A DNA stretch of 64,000 nucleotides, from NCBI RefSeq assembly GCF_007004665.1, contig NZ_ML660054.1, forward strand, positions 62,001 through 126,000, given 5' to 3'. The DNA comes from Denitrobaculum tricleocarpae. GTDB taxonomy: Bacteria; Pseudomonadota; Alphaproteobacteria; Kiloniellales; Kiloniellaceae. The notes beneath the pieces were generated by a model. That model searched no databases. It worked only from the letters and a program-made list of their open reading frames with translations, and was not told where the DNA came from. A program made the position numbers and the translations under genes. The first letter of the stretch is position 1; every line of letters begins with the position of its first letter. Positions 1 to 9,542 of the stretch are shown here, one piece after another.

Positions 1-507
1 TTCGAAGTTAACACCGAGCGTCTCCATCATGCGGGGGAAATAGGTGTCGGACGTCGAACCCGCGGGGCCGAAACCGATACGGGCGCCATCGGGAATGTCC
101 TTGATCGATGCAATCCCGGAAGACGACAGCGTGGTGACCGAGAACGGTGTCTGATACATCGGGAACATTGCGCAGGCATTGGTCATCTGCAGGCCCGGAG
201 CAATCGGGTTTGTGCCCTGAATCGATTCTGCGGCAGGCCCCATGGTGGTCATGCCAAAGGCCGCGTCACCGGTGTGAACCAGCGCCATATTCTGCATGGG
301 ACCGCCGGTGACTTCGCCACCGCCGGAAATCCCCAGCTCGTCGGCCACAAGGTTGGCCCACCCCGAACCGTAAGCGAAGTAGGTTCCGCCCTGGGAAGCG
401 GTACCGACGGTAAAGCTGTCCGGCCAACCCGCCCGATCCTGGGCAAAGGCAGCTGATGCAGTGAGTGCAAGAGCGACGGCGCCGCTGGTGAGTGCTGTAA
501 ATCTCAT
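1..507 (-). CDS. TAXI-family TRAP transporter solute-binding protein (C-terminus cut by window edge)
   Basis: N-terminal 169 codons of a periplasmic solute-binding protein of the TAXI type, which delivers small organic acids or amino-acid-like solutes to a TRAP carrier. The start ATG at 507 is followed by a signal peptide (hydrophobic SGAVALALTASAAFA, cleavage before Q) and then the family's typical opening: VGTASQGGTYFAYG, a stretch giving AFGMTTMGPAAESIQG, and the later GARIGFGPAGSTSDTYFP. The family is usually about 320 residues, so roughly half is missing off the left edge. The TRAP membrane subunits, if adjacent, lie outside the window. Substrate cannot be read from the sequence. Confidence 0.82.
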   Translation of the reverse strand, partial: MRFTALTSGAVALALTASAAFAQDRAGWPDSFTVGTASQGGTYFAYGSGWANLVADELGISGGGEVTGGPMQNMALVHTGDAAFGMTTMGPAAESIQGTNPIAPGLQMTNACAMFPMYQTPFSVTTLSSSGIASIKDIPDGARIGFGPAGSTSDTYFPRMMETLGVNFE

Positions 508-731
508 TTGGAACTCCCTGTACTGTTTTGCGCAGCTTTCATGCTGAGCGTTTTGATTGATACGTCAGAATCGGCGATAGTTATATTCAAAAGTGTTCTG
601 TGCTTCCAGTTCAAGATAATCCGTCGTCGCATTCGTATCGGCGATCTTCCCGACCGCACTTCTACTCCGCGCTGTGCCAATGTCTCGATGTTTTCTATTT
701 TCAGAAAGCCCGGAGCCTGTATTCTGCGCGC

Positions 732-1121
732 ATGACAGCAAAAGCAATCATTCCGGACGATCTAAAGAGCTATTACGACGACTGGCATATGTCGCCCGGC
801 CTGGCCTGTAACGGTTTTGTCTTCTTTACCGGTTTCACTGGCACAAGGGCGGACGGCAGCCTCTCAAGCGACCCTGAAATGCAGATCCGCGATGCCTTTG
901 ACAAGGTTCAGTCCGTTCTCGAGGCAGGAGGAATGGGCTTCGGACACCTTGTCGAGATGACCAGTTATCATGTCGGCCTCCGGGATCATTTGGACATCTT
1001 CAAATCCGTGCGTGACAGCTTCGTCGTCGAGCCCTACCCGGCCTGGACGGCAATCGAGGTCGCGGGCTTTGTCCGTGAAGGCGCAATTGTCGAGATCCGG
1101 GTCATCGCACGCGCGCCCTGA
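732..1121 (+). CDS. Rid family (YjgF/YER057c/UK114) protein lacking the catalytic arginine
   Basis: A 129-residue single-domain Rid protein. RidA proper hydrolyses reactive enamine/imine intermediates from PLP enzymes and needs an arginine in a PAR-type motif. Here that place reads PAWTAIEV, so Arg is replaced by Trp, although the surrounding fold signature (VEIRVIARA at the C-terminus, internal DAFDKVQSVLEAGG) is kept. By established Rid subfamily logic this protein probably belongs to a group without imine-deaminase activity. Start ATG 732 chosen because the family begins a few residues before the first strand; the frame is open upstream to 600 but that extension has no Rid similarity. Divergent from the TAXI gene. 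Confidence 0.8.
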   Translation: MTAKAIIPDDLKSYYDDWHMSPGLACNGFVFFTGFTGTRADGSLSSDPEMQIRDAFDKVQSVLEAGGMGFGHLVEMTSYHVGLRDHLDIFKSVRDSFVVEPYPAWTAIEVAGFVREGAIVEIRVIARAP

Positions 1122-1149
1122 TCTCGCCACCTGAGCTGCAGAGACGCGG

Positions 1150-1983
1150 CTACTGCACGGTTATGGTCTGGGCGACAAAATTGGTGACGCGCTCGCGAAG
1201 GCCGAAATTGTAGAGATCGTTATGACCGGCTTGCGGGACAAAGATCCCTTCCTTGGGCGCTTGGATGGCATCCAATAGCTGCCGGCCGAAACGAACATTG
1301 GTCACAGCATCCTGTTCTCCATGGATCAGGAGCACCGGAGCTCTCAGCATGTCGGCCTTCGCCAATGAATTCCATTGATCCAGGATCAGCCAGCGGGCAG
1401 GAAGATACCAGTAGTGCGCCTGAGCAACATCGGCAACCGATGTAAAGGGAGCCTCTAGTACAACCGCCGCGAACTGCTGCTCGGCCGCCAGTTGGACGGC
1501 AACGCCGCTGCCGAGCGACTCGCCGTAAAGCACGGTTTTTTCTGGCGAAATTCCCTGATCCCTCATCCAGTTAAGAACGGTGGCGGCATCCTCCACCAGA
1601 TCACTTTGGGTCGGCGATCCTTCGTTGCCGCTGTAGCCGCGGTAACCGACAAAGAATACGCCGTATCCCGCGTCGGCAAAAAACGAGAATTTGGGCACGC
1701 GATCGGCCAGCTGTCCCGCATTTCCATGGAAAACAACGACTGTCGGCGCGCCGGGTTTGCGCGCCGGAACATACCAGTGCCGTTGAAGAAGGCCGTCTTT
1801 GGTCGTCAGCTCCACTTCACTCAAGCCAGGCAATCCAACGGCTTCAATCTCCGGGAGCGTTTGGCCGGCGGGGTACATCAGCGTGCGCTGGAACGCGAAC
1901 ATGAGTCCGGTCAGCAGCAGGTACCCGACCACACCCAACCACAAAATCGTCATGACACTTTCCCCGGCCGTTCGCTTCGCCAT
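1150..1983 (-). CDS. Membrane-anchored alpha/beta hydrolase (ABHD13/YfhR-like serine hydrolase)
   Basis: A 277-residue alpha/beta hydrolase. An N-terminal hydrophobic helix (about residues 12-32, ILWLGVVGYLLLTGLMFAF) should anchor it to the inner membrane. Visible fold landmarks: oxyanion region VVVFHGNAGQ, nucleophile elbow GESLGSG, acid loop HGEQDAVTN and C-terminal histidine in AGHNDLY, so the Ser-Asp-His triad is complete. This matches the ABHD13/Bem46/YfhR group, whose substrates are mostly unknown. ATG at 1983 is preceded by AAGGGGCG at good distance. It stands alone on its strand, ending just after the converging Rid gene. Confidence 0.85.
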   Translation of the reverse strand: MAKRTAGESVMTILWLGVVGYLLLTGLMFAFQRTLMYPAGQTLPEIEAVGLPGLSEVELTTKDGLLQRHWYVPARKPGAPTVVVFHGNAGQLADRVPKFSFFADAGYGVFFVGYRGYSGNEGSPTQSDLVEDAATVLNWMRDQGISPEKTVLYGESLGSGVAVQLAAEQQFAAVVLEAPFTSVADVAQAHYWYLPARWLILDQWNSLAKADMLRAPVLLIHGEQDAVTNVRFGRQLLDAIQAPKEGIFVPQAGHNDLYNFGLRERVTNFVAQTITVQ

Positions 1984-2223
1984 TATCTACGCCCCTTATT
2001 TCACGAGAGCGGCATCGGAGCAGCTTCAGGAGAGACACATGCGCAGTCCGCACTGTCGCGTCCCGGTGACTCTGCGCTCCATCCGACCTCAGTCACTCTC
2101 GATGTGGCTCTTCTTATTTAGCTGGCAATTGAAAATGTTTCGATAACGAATCTGGAACAACTCTGTGACCACCTAATTTCCCTTGCACGAGATGGGGAAT
2201 AATCCTATTTTACACTCTCTAAT

Positions 2224-2241
2224 GATATTTAATAAAATATC
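2224..2241. promoter_or_regulatory. AT-rich inverted repeat just upstream of the ATP-grasp gene
   Basis: A perfect 7-bp inverted repeat, GATATTT-AATA-AAATATC, ends 22 bp before the ATG at 2264. The position suggests an operator or a small 5'-UTR hairpin for the ATP-grasp gene; no regulator can be named. Confidence 0.3.
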
Positions 2242-2263
2242 ACACTTAAATTGGTGGTGTATT

Positions 2264-3232
2264 ATGTCGAAGATATACATTCTTCACGAAAATCCCGAGT
2301 GGGTTACGCCTTTGCATGCGGCGTTCGAAAAGCGCGGCATCCAGGCAGAAGAGTGGCTGCTTGACGAAGGCAGCGTCGCGTTCGACACACCGCCGCCGGC
2401 TGGCGTTTTTTACAATCGGATGAGTGCATCGTCCCACACCCGGGGACACCGCTTCGCGCCGGAATTGACCCACGCCGTGCTGAACTGGCTGACGCTTCAT
2501 GGAAGACGGGTCGTCAACGGACCGCGCGCGCTTTATCTGGAGGTCAGTAAGGTTGCGCAGTATGCCGCCCTGCAAGCAGCCGGGATCAGAACACCACGCA
2601 CGCGAGTGGCCGTTGGTCGCGACGCCGTTGTTGAAGCGGCGCGAAGCTTTGCGCCCGCACCTTTTATCCTGAAGCCAAATCGCGGGGGCAAAGGATTGGG
2701 AGTACGCCTCTTCTCGACCGCAGAAGAAGCAGAAGCCTACCTCGCGTCCGACGAAGCGGCCGGCGAGGCCCCAATCGACGGTCTTTGGCTTATCCAAGAC
2801 TACATCCGTTCGCCTGAGCCATTCATTACTCGCTGCGAGTTCGTCGACGGACGTTTCCACTACGCGGTCAGAGTCGAAACCGGCGGCAGTTTTGAGCTCT
2901 GCCCCGCCGACGTCTGCGCAATTGATAAAAAACCCAATTCATCGGCCCCCGCAGTTAACTTCACGATCACCGGTGACGTCGATTGCGCTCTCATTGCGTC
3001 TTACGAACGTTTTCTGCGGGCCAACGAGATCGAGATCGCGGGAATTGAGTTCATTCGCGACGCGAACGGCCAGGTCTTTACCTACGACGTGAACACCAAT
3101 ACCAACTACAATGCCGATGCAGAGCGAAAAGCCCATCTGGCCGAAACCGGAATGGAAGCGATTGCCCGTTTTCTTAGTAGCGAATTGGACGCTCTCTTGG
3201 AGACTTCGCAAGAAATCATCGCAGCAGAGTAA
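2264..3232 (+). CDS. Orphan ATP-grasp ligase (RimK-like alpha-L-glutamate ligase family)
   Basis: A 322-residue ATP-grasp enzyme. The fold is shown by FILKPNRGGKGLGVRLF (lysine and glycine-rich ATP lid, about residues 137-153), GLWLIQDYI (adenine pocket) and the metal-binding end GIEFIRDANG followed by VFTYDVNTNTNYN (Glu and Asn ligands). Members join a carboxylate to an amine using ATP, for example RimK adding glutamate. Start ATG 2264 follows TTGGTGGTG; the frame is open 27 codons upstream but that stretch is AT-rich and non-conserved in character. No peptide substrate gene, transporter or second biosynthetic enzyme lies beside it, so its acceptor is unknown. Confidence 0.75.
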   Translation: MSKIYILHENPEWVTPLHAAFEKRGIQAEEWLLDEGSVAFDTPPPAGVFYNRMSASSHTRGHRFAPELTHAVLNWLTLHGRRVVNGPRALYLEVSKVAQYAALQAAGIRTPRTRVAVGRDAVVEAARSFAPAPFILKPNRGGKGLGVRLFSTAEEAEAYLASDEAAGEAPIDGLWLIQDYIRSPEPFITRCEFVDGRFHYAVRVETGGSFELCPADVCAIDKKPNSSAPAVNFTITGDVDCALIASYERFLRANEIEIAGIEFIRDANGQVFTYDVNTNTNYNADAERKAHLAETGMEAIARFLSSELDALLETSQEIIAAE

Positions 3233-3714
3233 GTGCGATTACTTAAGATGGATTTTCCACGGGATCCAAAACAACTTAAGTAAGATTCATACCCCGACAG
3301 CCCGACCGGTTCCCCGGCCAAGTGGTCCGGGCTTTCCTGCTTCACTTGAGCTGTATTCCAAGAGCGCTACGCGCTCGTGGCCGATTCTCGATTAAGGTGT
3401 GTTTCGCTCTCTCGGAACGACACAGTAGGAATGCGGCTTATACACCGAACACCCCTCCCCTGGCCTCAACCAAACCTGTATTTAAGTCTAATTTTTATTT
3501 CCTGCTTCAGCTTTATAAATCTCTTTGCTTGCAATAGCCTTTCCCGCAGGACTCTATGTTAAATCAATATTTACAACTAACGGGCATTATTTGCCCGAAC
3601 TCTTGATCGAGGGATTATCGCAGAGTTCTGGACGTTTCGAGTTAGATCCGTTCGGCAAGCTGTTGTGGCGGCAGGTACGCGCCATCGCGTCAATTGAGAC
3701 TGGCAGGAAAAACG
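3233..3714. other. 482-bp intergenic region
   Basis: No credible gene. It holds a probable terminator for the ATP-grasp gene (3299-3336), a short inverted repeat CGGGCA-TTATT-TGCCCG near 3580-3597 within the likely 5' UTR of the chemoreceptor, and AT-rich stretches around 3480-3530 that could carry its promoter. Confidence 0.5.
3299..3336 (+). terminator. Probable rho-independent terminator after the ATP-grasp gene
   Basis: AGCCCG-ACC pairs with GGTCCGGGCT with a one-base bulge, and a short TTTCC follows. The T-run is weak. Confidence 0.4.
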
Positions 3715-5652
3715 ATGTATCAAAATTCGCTTTCAATGCGCATCGCTTCGAAAATCATCCTCCTGCTGATCGGCGGAATGGCCGTCCTGCTCTTTGTTCA
3801 AACATATCTCTCTCAGTCATTTTTCTCGGGTGAGTTGGCCCGGTTTTACGAGAAAGAGACGCTTCTTTTGGCGTCGCAAATGGACGGCGGCATCAAGTGG
3901 AAAAAGGCCGATAAGATCAACAGTGTTTATGAGAAACAGACTCTGAAGGAAGAGAACTCAAACCTCGCAAACGCTTTGATTACGGATGCGGAAAAGACCC
4001 CGTTGTCATCCTTTACATCGGAAATATACGAGTCCACCGATCTCGCGGCGGTTTTAGAGGACTTCGAGGTTCAGGAGAGCGCAACACCCTTTACGACCAA
4101 AATCATCGATCATCATGTCATCACCGTGACGGCGATCATCGACGCGAAATCGAAAAATACGATCGGTTACGTGGCCATGGCCTGGAGCAAACAGTCCGCA
4201 TTGGATTCGATGGCCGCCGTCCGGAACTCCTCGTTGGCTGCGTCCGCGGTAATAATTTTGATTATCGCCGCGTCTCTCATCTTCCTTCTCAAATCCATGG
4301 CGATCAAGCCGATCAGAAACATCAAGGACGTCATGTCACGGCTGGCCGACGGCCACCTCAAGACCGAGGTTCCCTACGTCAAAAACCAGGATGAGATCGG
4401 TCAGATGGCCCAGGCTCTGCTGATTTTCAAAGAGAACGCCGGCGAGATCGTCCGAATGAAGGAACAGGAAGACGCGCGCAACGCACAACTCGACGCCGAG
4501 AAGAAGTCCGATCTGCTGCGCATCGCCGACGTATTGGACAAGGAAGTCAAATCCGCCGTCAGTGACACCAACACACAAGCTGACAGCATGAAAAACAGCA
4601 GCGCCGAAATGCGCGACGTGATCGCTCAACTCGGTGATCAGACCTCAACCGTCGGCAAGGGCGCAGAACGGGCGTCCGGATCGATCCAGGCCGTGGCCTC
4701 CGCGACCGAAGAGCTCTCCGCCTCGATCAGTGAGATCACGCGGCAGGTCGAACAGGCGTCCAGCATCGCGCAGGACGCCTCGAAGGAAGCGGCACGGACC
4801 GACCAAACCGTCGGCGGGCTGTCTGAAGCGGCTCAGAAGATCGGCGATGTGATCAACATGATCCAGGACATTGCCAAGCAAACCAATCTGCTGGCTCTGA
4901 ATGCCACCATTGAGGCGGCCCGCGCGGGTGAAATGGGCAAGGGTTTTGCCGTTGTCGCGTCCGAGGTCAAGCACCTGGCCAGCCAGACCGCCAAGGCAAC
5001 GGAAGAGATCAGCACTCAGATCGGCGCGATACGGGAAGAAACCGACGGCGCGGTCGGGGCGATCCGCTCGATCAGCGGAACCATCGAAAAAATCAACGAA
5101 ATCTCCGAGAGCATTGCGGGCGCCGTGCAGCAGCAAAGCAACGCGACTCAGGAGATCAGTGCCAGCGTCCAGGATACGGTTCAGCATATGTCGGAAGTAT
5201 CCAGCCAGGTCGCCGATGTGATCGGCGGCACGGAACAGGTCAATCAGCACTCCAACACCGTTATGGAGAATGCGGAGCAAACCTCGACCAATATCGGCCG
5301 CTTGGAAACGCGCATGGGTACCGTGCTGAGCCAACTGCGGGAATCGGCCAATGTGGACCGGCGCGCGGACGATCGTAAGGACGGATCCTGGAGCGCGCAG
5401 GTAATCGACGGCGAACGGGCTCTGGATTGCGTGATCGCCAACGTCTCACTGGGCGGTGTTCTTCTCAAGAACTGCACAGGACTTCAGGAAGGTATCGTGG
5501 TGACGCTCGCCATCGACGGCTTTGGCGAAAACCTCTCGGGGCATGTCGTTTCCGTGTCGCCACAGGGGGCTCATCTGAAGTTTATTCTGGAAGAAGACCA
5601 GCGGGAGAAGGTCCGCAGCTTCTTCGAACTTTCGAAGAAACAGGCGGCTTAA
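3715..5652 (+). CDS. Methyl-accepting chemotaxis protein with C-terminal PilZ domain
   Basis: A 645-residue chemoreceptor. Order: TM helix 1 (about 10-32), a periplasmic sensor of some 135 residues, TM helix 2 (about 171-195), HAMP (about 196-250), and the cytoplasmic signalling hairpin with the CheA/CheW contact tip [20 protein letters not shown] (about residues 385-404). After the coiled coil comes a PilZ domain (from about 548): RADDR fits RxxxR and NVSLGG fits (D/N)xSxxG, so both c-di-GMP motifs are intact. The same architecture is known in Azospirillum Tlp1, where c-di-GMP tunes chemotaxis. Start ATG 3715 follows AGGA at a good distance. The periplasmic ligand is unknown. Confidence 0.92.
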   Translation: MYQNSLSMRIASKIILLLIGGMAVLLFVQTYLSQSFFSGELARFYEKETLLLASQMDGGIKWKKADKINSVYEKQTLKEENSNLANALITDAEKTPLSSFTSEIYESTDLAAVLEDFEVQESATPFTTKIIDHHVITVTAIIDAKSKNTIGYVAMAWSKQSALDSMAAVRNSSLAASAVIILIIAASLIFLLKSMAIKPIRNIKDVMSRLADGHLKTEVPYVKNQDEIGQMAQALLIFKENAGEIVRMKEQEDARNAQLDAEKKSDLLRIADVLDKEVKSAVSDTNTQADSMKNSSAEMRDVIAQLGDQTSTVGKGAERASGSIQAVASATEELSASISEITRQVEQASSIAQDASKEAARTDQTVGGLSEAAQKIGDVINMIQDIAKQTNLLALNATIEAARAGEMGKGFAVVASEVKHLASQTAKATEEISTQIGAIREETDGAVGAIRSISGTIEKINEISESIAGAVQQQSNATQEISASVQDTVQHMSEVSSQVADVIGGTEQVNQHSNTVMENAEQTSTNIGRLETRMGTVLSQLRESANVDRRADDRKDGSWSAQVIDGERALDCVIANVSLGGVLLKNCTGLQEGIVVTLAIDGFGENLSGHVVSVSPQGAHLKFILEEDQREKVRSFFELSKKQAA

Positions 5653-5855
5653 ATCACCTGCAGCTCTCAAGTCTGCCGCGCACTGCTTCATCCCTGATAT
5701 CTCCGGCGCTCAGACGCCGCTCAGCGCTAGGCGCTCTCACGAGACTCACATCGGGCCCTCTTCCCTGCGTGATGGCTCGACGCTGCTTGCTGCGTCTCAT
5801 ACAGCTTCACTGAACCTATTAGACAAAGGGACAAGAGGTTTTCGCCTGCCAATGG

Positions 5856-5885
5856 TTGCGCCGCGCTCTGCGAACAAAGTATACC
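5856..5885 (+). promoter_or_regulatory. Candidate sigma70-type promoter for frmA-fghA
   Basis: TTGCGC and TATACC separated by 18 bp, about 40 bp before the frmA start. The fit is fair, not strong. Confidence 0.3.
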
Positions 5886-5923
5886 GTTAACAACGATAAT
5901 CGCTTTGTACGGAGAGAAGTCGC

Positions 5924-7033
5924 ATGGACGTGCGCGCCGCAGTTGCCCTTCAGGCAGGAAAACCACTTTCGATCGAGACAGTGCAGCTCGATGGCCCGAG
6001 GCAGGGCGAAGTCCTTGTCGAGATGAAGGCCACGGGCCTCTGTCACACTGACGCCTTTACGCTGTCGGGCGCCGACCCTGAGGGTATCTTCCCCGCCATC
6101 CTTGGCCATGAAGGCGCTGGCGTCGTGGTTGACGTCGGACCAGGGGTCAGTTCTTTGAAAAAAGGCGACCACGTCATCCCTCTCTACACACCGGAATGCC
6201 GCGAGTGTGAGTACTGCCTGAACCCGAAGACCAACCTCTGTCAGGCCATCCGCGAAACCCAGGGCAAGGGCCTGATGCCTGACGGGACCAGCCGCTTCTC
6301 GCTGAACGGTGATCCACTGTTCCATTACATGGGTTGCTCCACTTTTGCGAACTATTCGGTTCTGCCCGAAATCGCACTTGCGAAGATCCGTGAAGACGCC
6401 CCCTTCGACAAGGTCTGCTATATCGGTTGCGGTGTCACGACGGGCGTGGGCGCAGTCGTGAACACGGCAAAGGTCGAGCCTGGCTCAAACGTGGTCGTTT
6501 TCGGCTTAGGCGGTATCGGCCTCAATGTTTTGCAGGGCGCGCGCATGGTCGGTGCCGACAAGATCATCGGCGTCGATCTCAACAACGACCGCAAGGCGAT
6601 CGGCGAGAAGTTCGGTATGACCCACTTCGTCAATCCGAACGAGGTCGAGGGCGATCTGGTGCCCTATCTGGTTGATCTGACGGGAGGCGGCGCGGACTAC
6701 AGCTTCGAATGCATCGGCAACGTCAACGTCATGCGTCAGGCGCTGGAGTGCTGTCACAAAGGCTGGGGCGAGTCCGTCATCATCGGCGTCGCGGGTGCCG
6801 GACAGGAAATCGCCACCCGGCCCTTCCAGCTGGTCACCGGCCGGTCCTGGCGGGGCACGGCATTCGGCGGCGCCCGGGGACGAACCGACGTGCCGCGGAT
6901 TGTCGACTGGTACATGGACGGCAAGATCAACATCGACGATCTCATCACCCACACCATGCCCCTGGAAGACATCAACAAGGGCTTTGATCTGATGCATGGG
7001 GGCGAGTCCATCCGCGGTGTCGTGGTCTATTAA
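5924..7033 (+). CDS. frmA: S-(hydroxymethyl)glutathione dehydrogenase / class III alcohol dehydrogenase
   Basis: A 369-residue zinc alcohol dehydrogenase of class III, which oxidises S-hydroxymethylglutathione (from formaldehyde plus glutathione) to S-formylglutathione with NAD+. Seen: catalytic-zinc cysteine in [15 protein letters not shown] with the zinc His/Glu, the four-cysteine structural-zinc lobe ([15 protein letters not shown]), a second catalytic Cys in YIGCGVTTG, and the NAD fold GLGGIGLNV. Length is standard. ATG 5924 is preceded by GGAGAGA. The next gene completes the pathway, so the pair forms a formaldehyde detoxification operon; it may also serve methyl-group catabolism of betaine-like compounds. 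Confidence 0.96.
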   Translation: MDVRAAVALQAGKPLSIETVQLDGPRQGEVLVEMKATGLCHTDAFTLSGADPEGIFPAILGHEGAGVVVDVGPGVSSLKKGDHVIPLYTPECRECEYCLNPKTNLCQAIRETQGKGLMPDGTSRFSLNGDPLFHYMGCSTFANYSVLPEIALAKIREDAPFDKVCYIGCGVTTGVGAVVNTAKVEPGSNVVVFGLGGIGLNVLQGARMVGADKIIGVDLNNDRKAIGEKFGMTHFVNPNEVEGDLVPYLVDLTGGGADYSFECIGNVNVMRQALECCHKGWGESVIIGVAGAGQEIATRPFQLVTGRSWRGTAFGGARGRTDVPRIVDWYMDGKINIDDLITHTMPLEDINKGFDLMHGGESIRGVVVY

Positions 7034-7084
7034 CCCGCCCCAAAGGTCAGTCAGCAGCGATCACAGTCGGAAATAGGAAGCGTC

Positions 7085-7933
7085 ATGACCGATATCACGG
7101 TCCGGAGCGAACAGGTCTGCTTCGGCGGCACCCAGGGATTCTACAGCCACGAGTCCGAGGCCTGCGGCGGCTCCATGAATTTTGCGCTCTATCAGCCGCC
7201 CCAAGTGCGCAATAGTGGAAAGCTGCCGCTGGTGACCTTTCTTTCGGGTCTAACCTGCACGGACGAGAATTTTACCACCAAGGCCGGAGCTCAGCGGGTT
7301 GCAGCCGAACTCGGTGTGATGGTTCTGGCGCCAGATACCTCACCCAGGGGTGCGGGCTATCCCGGCGAAGACGACAGCTACGACTTCGGCACCGGCGCCG
7401 GTTTCTACCTGGATGCCACGGAATCCCCCTGGTCGGACCGCTACCGCATGTACAGCTATATCACCCGGGAGCTCCCTGCGCTGATCGCTGAACGCTTCCC
7501 GGCCGATATGTCGCGTCAGGGCATTATGGGGCATTCGATGGGCGGTCATGGCGCCCTCACCATCCACCTGAAAAATCCGGATACCTATCGTTCGGTCTCC
7601 GCCTTCTCTCCGATTTGTGCGCCGATGCAGTGCCCCTGGGGCGAGAAGGCCTTTACAGGCTATCTTGGCGGTGACCGGGAGACCTGGCGTCCCTACGACG
7701 CCACCGAACTGGTCAAAAGCAAGGCCTCAGGCGCGGGAATCCTGATCGATCAGGGGGCCGAGGATGATTTCCTGAAGGAACAACTTCTGCCGGAGGTCTT
7801 CGTCGAGGCCTGTAAACAAGCGGGTCAGGCCGTGGAGCTGCGCATGCAGCCCGGCTATGACCACAGTTATTACTTCATCCAAACTTTCATGGAAGACCAT
7901 TTGCGTCACCATGCGGCGACGCTCCTGGCCTGA
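7085..7933 (+). CDS. fghA: S-formylglutathione hydrolase
   Basis: A 282-residue esterase-D-type alpha/beta hydrolase that splits S-formylglutathione to formate and glutathione, the second step after FrmA. Seen: LSGLTCTDENF (oxyanion loop), nucleophile elbow GHSMGGHGAL, acid in DQGAEDDFL and C-terminal GYDHSYYFI with the catalytic histidine. Length matches the family. ATG at 7085 has AGGAAGC seven bases upstream. It lies 51 bp after frmA on the same strand, clearly one transcript, and converges on the bactofilin gene. Confidence 0.95.
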   Translation: MTDITVRSEQVCFGGTQGFYSHESEACGGSMNFALYQPPQVRNSGKLPLVTFLSGLTCTDENFTTKAGAQRVAAELGVMVLAPDTSPRGAGYPGEDDSYDFGTGAGFYLDATESPWSDRYRMYSYITRELPALIAERFPADMSRQGIMGHSMGGHGALTIHLKNPDTYRSVSAFSPICAPMQCPWGEKAFTGYLGGDRETWRPYDATELVKSKASGAGILIDQGAEDDFLKEQLLPEVFVEACKQAGQAVELRMQPGYDHSYYFIQTFMEDHLRHHAATLLA

Positions 7934-7959
7934 CGGGAACGTAAGGATCCACCCGGGCT

Positions 7960-8415
7960 TCAGGCCTGATCCCGCTCCTTCTGGTACTTCGCGTTTTTGA
8001 GAATGTCCGCGTCTCCGGCGATCTGGCCACCTTCCTCTATGGTCAGTTTGGCGTAACGGATCTTGCCGGACACCCGGCCGGTCGGCTTGATCGTCAGATG
8101 TTCCAGCACGTTCAGGTTGCCTTCGAACTTGCCGGCAACAATGGCGGTCTCGATCTCGGCATTTCCCACAAACGCGCCGTCTTTGCGGATCTTCAGGGTT
8201 TTTGCCTTGAGGCCCGAGGACTCGATCTTACCATCGACATGAAGAACTTCGCAGGCACTCACCTCGGCTTTCAGCTGAATACCGGCGCCCACAACCAGGG
8301 TTCCGGCAAGAGCTTCGGGTGAGCGTTCCTGTGCCGCTGAAACGACGCTGGGAGCGCGGGCGCCCGGAATACCGGCGAGACGAGCGGGTAAATGAGGAGT
8401 GCTCTGATGTGACAT
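7960..8415 (-). CDS. Bactofilin family cytoskeletal protein
   Basis: A 151-residue bactofilin. A short disordered N-terminus rich in Pro/Ser/Ala leads into the beta-helix core from about residue 40, where the hydrophobic ladder can be read as successive turns (GTLVVGAGIQLKAEV, VLHVDGKIESSGL, TLKIRKDGAFVGNAEI, AIVAGKFEGNL, HLTIKPTGRVSGKI, KLTIEEGGQIAGDA). Bactofilins polymerise into membrane-associated filaments that place cell-wall enzymes or determine shape. ATG 8415 is chosen over the longer open frame because AGAGGT precedes it and the extension is non-bactofilin. Monocistronic, convergent with fghA; no linked M23 peptidase gene is seen here. Confidence 0.9.
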   Translation of the reverse strand: MSHQSTPHLPARLAGIPGARAPSVVSAAQERSPEALAGTLVVGAGIQLKAEVSACEVLHVDGKIESSGLKAKTLKIRKDGAFVGNAEIETAIVAGKFEGNLNVLEHLTIKPTGRVSGKIRYAKLTIEEGGQIAGDADILKNAKYQKERDQA

Positions 8416-8722
8416 TGTTACCTCTGAGAAACCGAATCGGGTGGCACTGGAATCGTGTAACCGCTTCGCGTGGAACTTCGCAAATCTACGCAGGCGACTG
8501 GGGCATGACTTGGGACAAAAATCGGGCAAAAAGATGTCATTTGTTGCAGTTTCGCCTCTGCCAGCAGTCTTTCTTACCCTCCGGTGGCCAACCCGCATCC
8601 TCAGCCGTCCCAACCGCGGCGCTGCGTTCCGGAGTTGAACATGACTTTCTGAACGCTTGTATTCTCGGCAGAACTCGTCATATTGCACCGCAATATAGCT
8701 CTTGATCCGATGGAGAAGGCAC
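8416..8722. other. 307-bp divergent intergenic region (bactofilin / ppa)
   Basis: Must carry promoters in both directions. I see no RNA gene, repeat or convincing additional ORF. Confidence 0.5.
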
Positions 8723-9259
8723 GTGGATCTTAAAAAAATCGCGGTCGGCGAGAACCCGCCGTGGGACGTCAACGTCGTCATTGAGGTGCCGCTCGGCGGC
8801 GAACCGGTCAAATACGAGCTCGATAAGGAATCGGGCGCGATGTTCGTGGACCGCTTCCTGCACACCTCGATGAGCTATCCCTGCAACTACGGTTTCGTGC
8901 CGCATACGCTGTCCGACGACGGCGATCCCATAGATGTACTGGTGGCCGGCACCCACGCAGTCGTTCCTGGCGCCATCGTACGGGCCCGCCCAATCGGTGT
9001 GCTGATGATGGAAGATGAAGCCGGACACGACGAAAAAATCCTCTCGGTTCCCGTCGATGCGCTTCATCCCTTCTACTCGAACGTCACGTCATACCGCTCT
9101 CTGCCCGAGATCCTGCGCGAGCAGATTGCGCATTTCTTCGAGCATTACAAAGACCTTGAGCACGGTAAGTGGGTAAAGGTGACGGGCTGGGGCGAAGCTG
9201 AAGAGGCAAGCCGCATGATCGAAAGCGCGATGAAACGGGCCAAAGAACAAGAGGGCTGA
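8723..9259 (+). CDS. ppa: Inorganic pyrophosphatase
   Basis: A 178-residue family I soluble pyrophosphatase that hydrolyses pyrophosphate to phosphate and so drives biosynthetic polymerisations. Active-site landmarks: KYELDKESG, the signature [10 protein letters not shown] with its metal-binding aspartates, and [10 protein letters not shown], then SYRSLPEI and FFEHYKDLE. The start is a GTG at 8723 with GGAGAAGG just upstream; this matches the family N-terminus better than the first in-frame codon at 8702. Followed by a hairpin terminator, so apparently monocistronic. Confidence 0.96.
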   Translation: MDLKKIAVGENPPWDVNVVIEVPLGGEPVKYELDKESGAMFVDRFLHTSMSYPCNYGFVPHTLSDDGDPIDVLVAGTHAVVPGAIVRARPIGVLMMEDEAGHDEKILSVPVDALHPFYSNVTSYRSLPEILREQIAHFFEHYKDLEHGKWVKVTGWGEAEEASRMIESAMKRAKEQEG

Positions 9260-9301
9260 GATGAGAAGCCAGGAACAGACCGGTAAGACCATTTGATGAA
9301 A

Positions 9302-9330
9302 AACCCGGAGAGTGAACAACTCTCCGGGTT
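9302..9330 (+). terminator. Hairpin terminator after ppa
   Basis: Perfect 11-bp stem AACCCGGAGAG / CTCTCCGGGTT with a 7-nt loop, 42 bp after the ppa stop. The following sequence has only short T runs. Confidence 0.65.
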
Positions 9331-9542
9331 AAGTTTATTCCAGGCCATTGCCGCATCGGGATAATCCCTTACCGCATTAGTATGTACCCTTGCGGACTTT
9401 ATCGTTACATTGACGGGAATGGACGCAAACACAAATACAAAAAGACAGCTGTGTCAGGTAGTTAACACATGAAGCTGTTGTATGAAGGCAAGAGGCCGGA
9501 TTGGGTGAAAACCTCTCGGTCGCTCACTTGAGGCAGACCTCT

